From NCBI GenBank assembly GCA_037974665.1, contig CM075768.1:65065816-65129815 (forward strand): a stretch of DNA of 64,000 bases, given 5' to 3'. This document shows, piece after piece, positions 23,472 through 33,412 of the stretch (position 1 is its first letter; each line of letters opens with the position of its first letter). The notes below the pieces were generated by a model. The model had not been told where the DNA came from. It worked only from the letters and a program-made list of their open reading frames with translations, and did no database searches. A program made the translations under genes and the position numbers. This DNA is from Ehretia macrophylla (Eukaryota > Streptophyta > Magnoliopsida > Boraginales > Ehretiaceae).

Positions 23472-24028
23472 GTCATGTTGAGGGCCCAATTCCTTTATTT
23501 GTTAACGGTTCACAGTCCCAGTCTCGAGAGATGGCCCATTCAAAAGGCCCAATGGGCTTAACGACAACCCATCCACTTCAACAACGCAGCATCCTCGTAA
23601 GATGTGATATCAACCAGTCATGGGGCCCTCTAATCTCCCGCGAGCAAGGGTGACGTCCTTTTAATAGCTCACGACATTCGATCCGAGAGGAGAAAACAGA
23701 GCAAAAGAGGAGAACTGACTTGAAACTGATGAGAACGTTCGATTTTGGGCTCCAAAAATGGTCACAGCTAGCAAGCAGGCTACCTCAGTCGTAGAACTCT
23801 CAGAGAGCTTCTCAACGGTATGCTGCGCCGCGTAACTCCTTACGGATCAAAAGTTATGGGTACCGGAGCGACGGAGACCCGGTCACAATCCCTACGCCCA
23901 TGGTTTGCGGGCCCAGCCTCTACGTGAAACGAAGTTGTCTAGCCCAATGTTCCGTGGGATTCAGTAATAGAAATTTGGTGGATAAAGTATCTTCGCAATC
24001 CTAACTAGGGTAAAAAAATTTGAAAAGG

Positions 24029-24146
24029 GGGTGCAACTCGAGGATTTCCCACGGGGTCACCCACCCAAGTACTACTCTCGCCCAAGCACGCTGAACTTCA
24101 GAGTTCTAATGGGATCCGGTGCATTAGTGTTGGTATGATTGCACCC
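24029..24146 (-). rRNA. 5S rRNA copy 23, diverged
   Basis: Full length, about ten differences (CTCGAGGATTTCC, CCCACCCAAGTAC, ACGCTGAACTTCAG). Sister of copy 20. Confidence 0.82.
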
Positions 24147-24704
24147 GTCATGTTGAGGGCACAATTCTTTTATTTGTTAACGGTTCACAGTCCTATCCTA
24201 GAGAGATAGCTCATTCTGAAGGCCCAATGGGTTTAACGACAACCCATCCGCTTCAACAACTCAGCATCCTTGCAAGATGTGATATCGACGCATTGTAGGG
24301 CCCTCTAATATCCCGCGAGTAAGGTTGTCATCCTTTTAACAGCTCACGACGTACGATCCGTGACGAAAAAATAGTGTAAAAGAAGAAAACTGGCCTGAAA
24401 CAGATGAGAACGTTCAATTTTGGGCTCCAAAAATGGGCAAAGCGAGCAAGCTAGCTGCCCCCGTCGTAGAGCTCTCAGAGAGCTTTGCAACGGTAGGTTG
24501 TGCGCTGCGTAACTCCTTACGGATCAAAAGTTATGGGCACCGGAGCGACGGAGACTTGGTCACAAGCCCTACGCCCTCGGTTTGCAGGCCCAGCCTCTAT
24601 GTGAAGCGAAGTTGTCTTGCCCAATGTTCCGTCGGATTCGGTAATTGAAATTTGGTGGATAAAGTATCTTGGCAACCCTAACCAGGGAAAAAAAATTGAA
24701 AAGG

Positions 24705-24822
24705 GGGTACAAGACGAGGACTTCCCAAGGGGTCACCCATCATAGTACTACTCTGGCCCAAGCACGCTTAACTTCGGAGTTCTGATGGGATCCGGTGCAT
24801 TAGTCCGGGTATGATCGCACCT
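24705..24822 (-). rRNA. 5S rRNA copy 24
   Basis: Full length, about eight differences (GGGTACAAGACG, TTAGTCCGGGTATG). Its downstream flank lacks the C before the A-run (ACCAGGGAAAA), as in copy 21. Confidence 0.84.
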
Positions 24823-25376
24823 GTCATGTTGAGGGCACAATTCCTTTATTTGTTGACGGCTCACAGTCCCAGCCTAGAGAGATGGCCAATTCAAAAGGCC
24901 CAATGCACTTAACGACAACCCATCCGCTTCAACAACGCAACATCCTCGCAAGACATGATATCGACGCGTTGTAGGGCCCTCTAATGTCTCGCGAGTAAGG
25001 TTGTCATCCATTTAACAGCTCATGACATACGATCTGGGACGAAAAAATAGAGCAAAAAAAGAAAACTGCCCTAAAACTGATGAAAACGTTCAATTTTGGG
25101 CTCCAAAAACGGGCACCGCGAGCAAGCTAGCTGCCCACATCGTAGAGCTCTCAGAGAGCTTTGCAACGGTTTGCTGTGCGCTGCGTAACTCGTTACAGAT
25201 CAAAAGTTATGGGCACCAGAGCGATGGAGACCTGGTCACAAGCCCTACGCCCTCGATTTACGGGCCCAGCCTCTACGTGAAGCGAAGTTGTCTTGCCAAA
25301 TGTTTTGTGGGATTCGGTAATCGAAATTTGGTGGATAAAGTATCTTGGCAACCCTGGGCAAAAAAAATTGAAAAAG

Positions 25377-25494
25377 GGGTGCAACATGAGGACTTCCTAG
25401 GGGGTCACCCATCCTAGTACTACTCTCGCCCAAGCACGCTTAACTTCGGAGTTCTGATGGGATCCGGTGCATTAGTGCGGTTATGATCGCACCC
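25377..25494 (-). rRNA. 5S rRNA copy 25
   Basis: Full length, about four differences. The gypsy element at 25517 is inserted only 22 bp upstream of its start, which separates the gene from its TATA-like A/T box (normally about -29 to -23). Its external promoter is therefore disrupted although the internal control region remains. Confidence 0.9.
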
Positions 25495-25516
25495 GTCATG
25501 TTGAGGGCACAATTCC

Positions 25517-28500
25517 TGTCACGCCCCAACCCGGCCTATAAAGGTTAGACTATGGTGTGATCTAAACATTCAAGTCACATCTCATACTTAACCGTTTAAT
25601 GAAGATTTAACACTTAACATTTTGGCCTAAACTCCAAAATTTTTCGGAAATCCGGCAGCATAACAGCTGTAATTGGGCTCTTTGGATTGACCTAATTCTC
25701 TAAACGCCTCAAAATTACTATCTCAAATTCATTTCAAACTAAGATTACTATTTATCATCAATTGAAATGCCTACTGGTTGTCTTGATGTCTCGTTTGATT
25801 AATAACCTAGAATGATACTATGTCTCGTTCGTTTGTTAATCCTCGTTACCAAAGTACCAATTGATCTTAGCTTAATAACGTGTACCTGCTTAAGATTTGG
25901 TTGGTTCATTTTACTTAGCCTTTACCTAATACTTCATAATCCGATTATGGATACTAGCAGTAATATTAGCAAAACGATCATCGTAGTGTCTAGTGTCTGT
26001 CTAGTTAATATCAGTACAACCCAAAATTAGACCCCAAATTACAACGGGGGTCTTTTACATTACAAACATTGTGCAACATGAAAAGAAATAGTCTTCAAGT
26101 AGCATAGTTCACAAATAGCCATAATCACGCAAAGCACATAGGACAGGCAATCACTACAAGGAATCATCATTAGGCACATCGTCCTCAGGTACCTGTTCTT
26201 GATCTTCTTCACCTGAGATGATAAAAGAGGGTGAGTCCTTATGAACTCAGTGAGGGGGAACGAGAAATAGGTTTTGAAACTCATTTTCCGGTTCAACTAA
26301 TAAAAATCCTTTTGCAAGCATGAATATAACACAATTAAGTACATAACAATAATATAAAGTTAAGGAACACAATTACCAGTCTTTCCTCCCCGAGGTTCTC
26401 TAGGAACCAAGCGAGAGTACTTATACATATAGAAAAATGATACGGTGAGCTTTTGCTCTCAGTTGTTGCGGCCGACTTCAAATCATCCCCTTAACACGCC
26501 AAGTGGGTGTACTCCGGACGTACCCCGAAATCCTACGACCCAACTGTTCGAGAAAGTCTAGCCCCCAAGCGAGAGAGGGAATGGGACCATAGTAGTCACG
26601 GTTGCACCGGCAAGCCCGATGTCGCCCGGTGTGCGTGAACGCTACCATGCCAGAATGAAAGGTTGCAACCTTGTATGCAATGCACATTTATGACATTTAA
26701 TATATCACATTAGGAGGACAACAAAGTAGGTTGCCTCTGGACAGTCATAAGATTGCACATTGACAAGTAAACAAGCGAGACACGAATAGACAAGTAATTT
26801 CACTTGAAAAGCATATGGAGTTATATGACCATTAAACGGGCAGCCATGTAACGCACGTAAATCAAGTCATATAACTCATTTCAACGTCCACGTAACCAAA
26901 TAATAAGGTTATTCAACATTCAACAATAATCTACGTGGTTCGGATGCAAGAAAGGCCTATTTGTGTACATGCAATGAATCAATATCACATTTAGGGCTAT
27001 AAGGAAACTACGGGCAGCCTACTAAACATATAATGACACTCAATATTCAAAGGATAAACACTTAGCAAGTTCGCCTAGTCACTAGGGTTTCCATTTCGTT
27101 CTTACCCGTGCAATTAAGCCCCAAGTCAACTCAAAATCAATCTCAAGCCAAGCATGAATTAATCCAAACATCCCCAAGTACTCAAAATGGTCCACACAAC
27201 ATCCTAATGCCACAATCCAAAGCAATTAATACCACAAGGGAAGTTACAACAAATTTCTAAGCATATAACTAAGTGAAACCCTCATTGCAATTGGCTGTTT
27301 TCTCACAATAATTGATGCAAGAAAACAATCTCCAATTCCAGTAAATAAGATTTCAAATTAAATCTTAAGAAGTGAACTAAAATCAGAAACAAACCTTGGA
27401 TCATTTGGAGTTCGAGATCAATAGTTATGGCCAAAACAGTGGGATTGCACAAAACTGTCCAGATTTGCACACATTTCAGTAATTGTCGTTTTTGAGGTCC
27501 TTAGGCTCAGATTTAGCCTTAGTCCATTTCTGACAAAAATGTGAAAACCAAATTTCATGCATTTTTAACATCATTTACTAAGTCAAAATTGGTTCGTTCC
27601 AAAAGGTCAGTGCATCTGCCAAAACCTGCTACATTTTTCCAGACTTCCAGATTTGGACACATTTTAATGATTTGTCATTTTGAGGACCTTAGAGTAAAAA
27701 TTATATTTGGAATATTTCTGCGAAAAATGTTCATAACTGGACAAAATAGTCACCTACAAATTTTCATGCATTTGCAACATCATTTGGCTATCCAAAATCA
27801 CCTCGCAACAACAAGTCAGAGAGCTGTCAACAAACCCGAATTCATCTATCATCAACTTCAAGCCAAAATCTTGCCATGCATGGTTGTAAAAGCTTATGAA
27901 CACACATATAACTCAAGTACAGAAGCAAAGACATACATTTAAGAGCATGCATGTGGATTTTTGAAGGATTTTCAAAAGGTTTTGGCCCTCACCTTAGCAA
28001 ATCAACAAGAAGATGCACAAAACTTGATGAAGCACAATTTTCTTCTTCTTCCTTGCTTAGCCAAGACACCACCCGATTTCTCTGTATTTTTCCTAGCTTA
28101 GTGGCCAAGTTCTTAGTACATGCATGTGGTTAGAACAAGAAGAAAAGAAATGGAAGCTAGCAAACTCACCAAGGCCGAAATGGTGACTCAAAGAGCATGC
28201 ATGTGTGATTCTTGCATCCTAGCTAGCTTGATCGAGTTTCTTTGCTTGTTGCTTGTCTTGATGCACCATGGATTGATGAAGATGAGCAAAGGCAAGAGAA
28301 AACTCAGCCAAGGCCGAGAGAGAGAGAAGAATGAGAGGGAGAGAGAGAAATGTGAGAAGAATGAGAGGAAATGACAAAGAATGGAGGCTTTTGCAATTCT
28401 TGATGCCAGTGGTCGGCCTTGAGCTTTGTAATTCAGCCTTTTGTGTCTCCAAGAAGTATTTTGAAATTCCTAGCATGGGCAAGGAGTGTTTGGTCGAAAA

Positions 28501-28956
28501 TGGTGGAGTTTTGATGAGATTTTTGAGCAATTTTTTTTTTATACATTTGTGTCATAGAATGTCATAGTTTGTCTAGGAATTATGTTCAACTGACCAAGGA
28601 AGCGCAAAGCGCTTGCAGTGGTCGGCCAAGGCAATAAAAAATCTGATTTTTTGTCATCTTATGTGCATCATTTAATTGTGTGTTGAAAGTGCAAAAAGAA
28701 TAAGGAATAAAGAATAAGGAATGTCTAGCTTTTTGTGAGATTTTGTCTTCTAGTGGGTTGAATTAGTAATTTAATATTAGTTAGTAGATTTTGTAGGATT
28801 GATTAATGACTTAATGCTTCGTGTACGATGCTTTCTTGATTAGCGTGAGGGCACGCTTTCCTAGGTCTAGGGCACGGACTACGAGGTAGGACACGAACTA
28901 TGAGACGAATGCACATTTTTCTAGTAAATGCACGCAAATCGAGGTCTGGCCTCACA
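25517..28956 (-). repeat. 3' LTR of gypsy element (subfamily II)
   Basis: 3440 bp, complete, TG...CA on the coding strand. It lacks the TATAAAAT box of subfamily I, having ATTAATCAATCC-like sequence there, and has a shorter terminal block of CGTGCC-type repeats, which accounts for much of the length difference from the solo LTRs at 5534 and 10494. A GA-rich run lies near 28312-28376. Recurrent open frames at 26060-26296 and 26478-26687 are shared by other LTR copies but resemble nothing I recognise. Confidence 0.92.
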
Positions 28957-28970
28957 TCCTCCCCTCCTTA
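28957..28970 (-). other. Polypurine tract
   Basis: On the coding strand TAAGGAGGGGAGGA directly abuts the first base of the 3' LTR. This is the expected plus-strand primer for reverse transcription. The same tract with one change (TAAGGAGCGGAGGA) abuts the LTR at 52433. Confidence 0.85.
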
Positions 28971-28996
28971 AAAGAATTTCATCCTGAAATTCAATA

Positions 28997-30290
28997 TTAC
29001 CTTTGAAATAAAGCTGGATATTGCTGTTCCATCTAGTCTCGTCTTTCCCACATTGCTTCTTCAACTCCATGATGATCCTACAGCACCCTCACCATCGGTA
29101 TAGTTTTGTTGCGCAACCCCCGATCTTGCTGGTCTAGGATTCGAATGGGCATCTCCTCGTAAGACAAGTTCTCCTGAAGCTGCAACGGCTCTGGCTCCAA
29201 GACATGCGACGGATCAGGATGATACTTCCGCAGCATTGAAACATGAAAGACGTCGTGAATATTGGAGAGGTTTTGGGGTAGGGCTAGGCGATACGCCAAC
29301 TTGCCAACCTTCTCAATTACCTCAAATGGTCCTACAAACCTCGGGCTCAACTTTCCACCCTTGCAATGTTTAATCAGTCCCCTCTGAGGTGATATCTTCA
29401 AGAATACCTTGTCACCGACCTCAAACTCTAGGCTTCGTCTCTGTCGGTCTGCATAACTCTTCTGCCTGCTCTGGGCGGTAAGCATCCGTTTCCGGATGAG
29501 GTGGATATTATCAACAATCTTCATAAGTTCAGGTAGAAGGGTCGAGTCAAAAGTCTTCGTCTCACCTACTTCATCCCAGTAAATTGGGGATCGACACTTA
29601 CGTCCATACAATGCCTCAAATGGGGCCATCCCGATAGTGGCCTGATAACTATTATTATAAGCGAACTCCGCTAGAGATAGATATTTCTCCCAACCTTTTC
29701 CGAAATCTAAAACACACGCCCTCAGCATATCCTCCAGAATCTGAATAGTTCTCTCCGATTGTCCGTCAGTCTGAGGGTGATAAGCTGTGCTGAAACTCAA
29801 CTTCGTTCCCAAAGCTTCTTGCAATCTCTTCCAAAATCGGGAAGTAAAATGATGATCCCTATCCGACACAATACTCACAGGCATCCCGTGCAATCTTACA
29901 ATCTCCGCTACATATATATCTCCCAATTTCTCAGGACTATCCTCCTTGTTCATCGGTAAGAAGTGCGCTGACTTAGTCAATCTATCGACTATGACCCAAA
30001 CGGCGTCATGACCCTTTTGTGACCTGGGCAGGTCCATAACAAAGTCCATAGTTATATGTTCCCATTTCCATTGAGGAATCTCCAACAGCTGAAGTAAACC
30101 TACGGGTTGTTGATGTTCTGCTTTGACTCTCTGGCAAGTCAAACACCGTGCCACAAACTCCGCAATCTCTCTCTTCATGTTATTCCACCAATAGTGTTGC
30201 TTCAAATCCTGGTACATCTTTGTTCCGCCGAGGTGAATAGTGTATCTTGAATTATGGGCTTCTTCAAGGATCTTCTTTTTTCAGCTCTGG
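28997..30290 (-). pseudogene. Integrase with chromodomain-like tail (pol 3' part)
   Basis: The main open frame (30217-29078, 379 codons) is a gypsy integrase. It has the CxxC half of the zinc finger (C25, C28 counting from its first Met), then the D,D35E catalytic core: D58 in MDFV, D119 in SDRD and E155 in SERTIQ. A GPF motif follows in the C-terminal domain. The C-terminus (RNKTIPMVRVL) enters a Group II chromodomain-like region but stops at 29078-29080 (TAG). The same frame continues past a second TAG at 29033-29035 to a natural-looking TAA at 28997-28999. The N-terminal histidine half of the zinc finger is cut from RT-RNase H by a frameshift near an A-run at about 30272-30282. Confidence 0.9.
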
Positions 30291-31900
30291 TTCATTGGGA
30301 ACACAAATCCGATTCCTAAACCTCCAAACACCATCATCATGAAACTTGAAATCTGTGTTGCTTTCTTTAATCTTCTGAAATTGTTGGTCCTTTTGTTGAG
30401 CCTCTCGTAATTCAGACAACAAGGTCGATTGAACTTGCGTAGTGGCAAAAAGTAACCCCTTACGAGTCAATTGTGGTTTCCACAAAAATGCTTCCTCCAA
30501 CAACTCCTGCACATTGACTTCCAGTTTTACCATGCTTGCTTTCCTACTTAAGGCATCTACAACTACATTCGTTTTACCGGGCACATAATTGATTGTGCAG
30601 TTATAATCATCTAAAAGCTCCATCCACCGCCTTTGCCTCATATTCAACTCTTTTTGAGAGAACAAGTATTTCAAGCTCTTGTGATCAGTAAATACCTCAA
30701 ACTTGTTACCCCACAGATAATGCCTCCATTTCTTGAGTGCAAACACAATAGCCGCTAACTCCAAATCATGTGTCGGGTAGTTCAATTCATACGTCTTTGG
30801 TTTCCTAGAAGCATATGCAATCACTCTTCCATTTTGCATCAGCACACAACCCAAACCTTCCTTCGAAGCATCGCTATAGATTACAAAACCTTGACTTCCT
30901 TCAGGCAATGCAAGAACAGGTACGGTAGTCAATCTTTTCTTCAACTCTTGAAAGTTGTTCTCACACTTATCATCCCACACGAACTTTGTTTTCTTTTGAG
31001 TGAGCTTTGTAAGCTGTCCTGCAATCTTAGAAAAATCATTCATGAATCTCCGATAATAGCCGGCTAGACCAAGAAAACTCCGAACCTCCGTAATGTTTTC
31101 CGGCTTCTTCCAAGACATTACTGCTTCTATCTTTGCTGGATCCACTACTATTCCCTCTTGGGATATGATATGCCCCAAAAATGCAATCTGCTGCAACCAA
31201 AACTCGCACTTGCTAAACTTTGCATACAATTGATGCTCTCGAAGTTTCTGCAGTACCAACCGCAGATGTTGTTCATGCTCCGCCTCGAATTTTGAGTATA
31301 CCAAAATATCATCAATGAAGATTACCACAAATTGGTCCAAGTAGGGTTGAAACACCCTGTGCATTAAATCCATAAAAGCTGCAAGGGCATTAGTTAGTCC
31401 AAATGGCATCACCACATATTCATAATGCCCATATCTTGTCCTGAAGGCCGTTTTAGGCACATCTTCTTTTTTGATCTGTAACTGATAGTACCCTTGCCTC
31501 AAGTCGAGTTTCAAATACACTTTGGCTCCTTGAAGTTGATCAAACAACTCGTCGATTAGAGGAAGTGGGTATTTATTCTTGACAGTCACTTGGTTCAATC
31601 CTCGGTAATCAATGCATAGCCTCAACGTTCTGTCTTTCTTCTTCACAAATAGAACTGGTGCACCTCACGGTGAAGAACTTGGTTGAACAAACCCCTTCTT
31701 CAACAATCCTTGCAATTGGTCCTTCAATTCTTGTAGTTCAGCCGATGCCATATGATAGGGAGCTTTAGATATCAGCTGGGTGCCAGGCAGTAGCTCTATA
31801 ACGAACTCGATCTCCCGATTTGGGGGTAAACCGAGCAATTCTTCTGGAAACACATCTGCATAGTTTTTGATCACAGGCATCTCCTCCAACTTAGCTTTAT
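30264..31900 (-). pseudogene. Reverse transcriptase and RNase H (pol middle part)
   Basis: A 460-codon open frame (31646-30264) carries RT motifs YRGLNQ (res. 14-19), LDLRQGYYQ (47-55), VMPFGLTNA (79-87) and the catalytic FIDDILVYS (110-118). It is followed by an RNase H domain with YSDAS (257-261), TDHKSL (320-325) and VDALSRK near 363-369. The start of RT lies upstream of an in-frame TGA at 31665-31667. The frame ends early at 30264 because of a frameshift into integrase. Function in life: copying the element RNA into DNA within virus-like particles. Catalytic residues are intact, so the damage is in continuity. Confidence 0.92.
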
Positions 31901-31979
31901 CCGACGACTTATTGATGAGGTAAGCTAAGTATCCGCTACACCTTTTTCTCAAGGACTTCACTGCTTTCGTAGATGAAAT

Positions 31980-32445
31980 GATGGAACTCCCGGTGAAATC
32001 TCTTCGACCCATTACCTTCAGTATTGGTTGACCAGGTACCTGGAACGTTATAATCTTCATCCGGCAATCTAGTTGGACATGATGTTTTGCCAGCCAGTCC
32101 ATCCCTAAAATGACTTCATAGTCTCAAAAAGGTAATACAATAAGATTGGCTGAGAATTCCCTATCCTTAATTTGGATTTTACATGCTTTACAAGCTAAGC
32201 TAGTAACAAGTTTAGAACTCATCGGAGTACCAACTTCTACTTCGTATGGCAAACATACAACTTTCAGTTTCACACATTCCACACATAAGGGAAAAATAAA
32301 TGAATGAGTAGCACCCGGATCAATTAGCACCCTAACAGGTTGATTCAGTATGAAGAATGTACCTTCAACAACAGCGGTCTCATCTGGAAGCTCCTCGCAC
32401 TCGATAGCATAAGCTCGAGCCTGGACTCTGGGAATTGGAGTCTTG
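31980..32445 (-). pseudogene. Aspartic protease (pol 5' part)
   Basis: A retropepsin-like domain. The active-site loop reads IDPGATHSF where the family usually has D-S-G or D-T-G, so the serine is replaced by proline. Downstream comes GMDWLAKHH, the usual second landmark of plant gypsy proteases. An in-frame TGA at 32124-32126 splits the domain, and a frameshift near 32450-32460 separates it from gag. The boundary with RT is approximate. The protease would have cut Gag-Pol; this copy should be inactive. Confidence 0.82.
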
Positions 32446-33412
32446 CCTCTACCATCTGGTTTAAGGTATGACCCTTCTTGTCACAGTAAGAACAGTTGAC
32501 AGACTGAGTAGCAGGTGAACTACTTGTGGATCCGCAGGTGGAAGAGGCTGATGGCGTTTTCGTCGGGCCACAATTATTCACTGGTCTGTTCTAGCTTTGG
32601 CCCTGATTACGACTCTGGCTCTGGAATTTCCTTTGTTGACCTGAAGGCTGGTATGGTTTCTTGTTCGGCTGACTCGAACCGGCTCTATCAAGTTTTCTCT
32701 TCTTAACTCGGGAAGCAGCAGCAAAGAGAGTAGAATAGGTATCGAAGTCATGAGAAGCCAACTGGTCCTGAATCTCTGGCCTCAATCCAATCATAAATTT
32801 TCACATCTTCACCTCCGGAGTACTAACCATATATTGAGCATAACGGGACAGTCGGTCAAAACGAGCCTCGTACTGGGCCACCGTCATGTTACCCTGGGTC
32901 AAGTGCATGAACTCCTCGATCCGCCTCTGCCTGGAAACTGCAGGTACATATTTCTCCTTGAATGCCTTAGCGAAATTACCCCACAAGGGAGGTGTCTGAT
33001 CAGTTTCCCACAGTGCCTCCACGGTGTGCCACCAATGTTCAGCATCCCCGTGCAACAGAAACACAGCAAACTCCACTTTGTCTTCATTAGTATAGTCAAG
33101 TGGCCTGAAAATCTTCTCGACCTCGAACAGCCAAGCCTCTACTTTTTCATCATTAGCTTCCCCATGGAATTTGGACGGGCGAAAGTCAAGAAACTCCCTC
33201 ATTCTGCTATGTCTCCCATGGTTGCCATCATTCCTGTTGTTGTTGTTGTTGTTGGCCTCACATGCATCTTGGTGCTCTATCACTCGTGATACGCGATCTA
33301 TGGCATTCGCCATCATGTTAAACATAGCCATGCCGGGATTAGTTTGATAGGCATCTCTGGTCTCTTGGGGTTCACCGCTCCTATTAGTAGTGCGGGTACT
33401 AGGGCCAGCCAT
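32345..33412 (-). pseudogene. Gag protein, interrupted
   Basis: Starts at a Met at 33412 and has an asparagine-rich linker (res. 54-59). A Retrotrans_gag-type domain follows at about residues 78-200 (motifs FHGEANDEKVEAWLFEVEKI, GDAEHWW, QYEARFDRLSRYA). An in-frame TGA at 32801-32803 ends the first piece after 203 codons. The same frame then runs to a TAG at 32591-32593 and on into a CCHC-type zinc knuckle region (CSYCDKKGHT) whose last cysteine is lost close to a frameshift. Gag packages the element RNA. Confidence 0.88.

Larger units (their letters stand above)
14120..25516 (-). repeat. 5S rDNA array segment, copies 9-25
   Basis: Seventeen 5S copies, the longest unbroken stretch in the window. 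Usual spacing is 670-679 bp; one interval of 665 bp and one of 725 bp flank the rearranged copy 18. Type B spacers (GATAATAGAAATGTGG, CCGGAGC) precede copies 11, 13, 16 and 17; the others are A or mixed. Copies 19-21 and 22-24 share private variants, which indicates a three-unit block repeated at about 2.02 kb. The segment ends at the ATTCC target duplication of the gypsy element. Confidence 0.95.

Noticed and set aside
29759-29959. Plus-strand frames over the integrase, RT and gag regions, such as 29759-29959 and 32750-33289
   Set aside because: They are antisense shadows of clear gag-pol domains on the minus strand.
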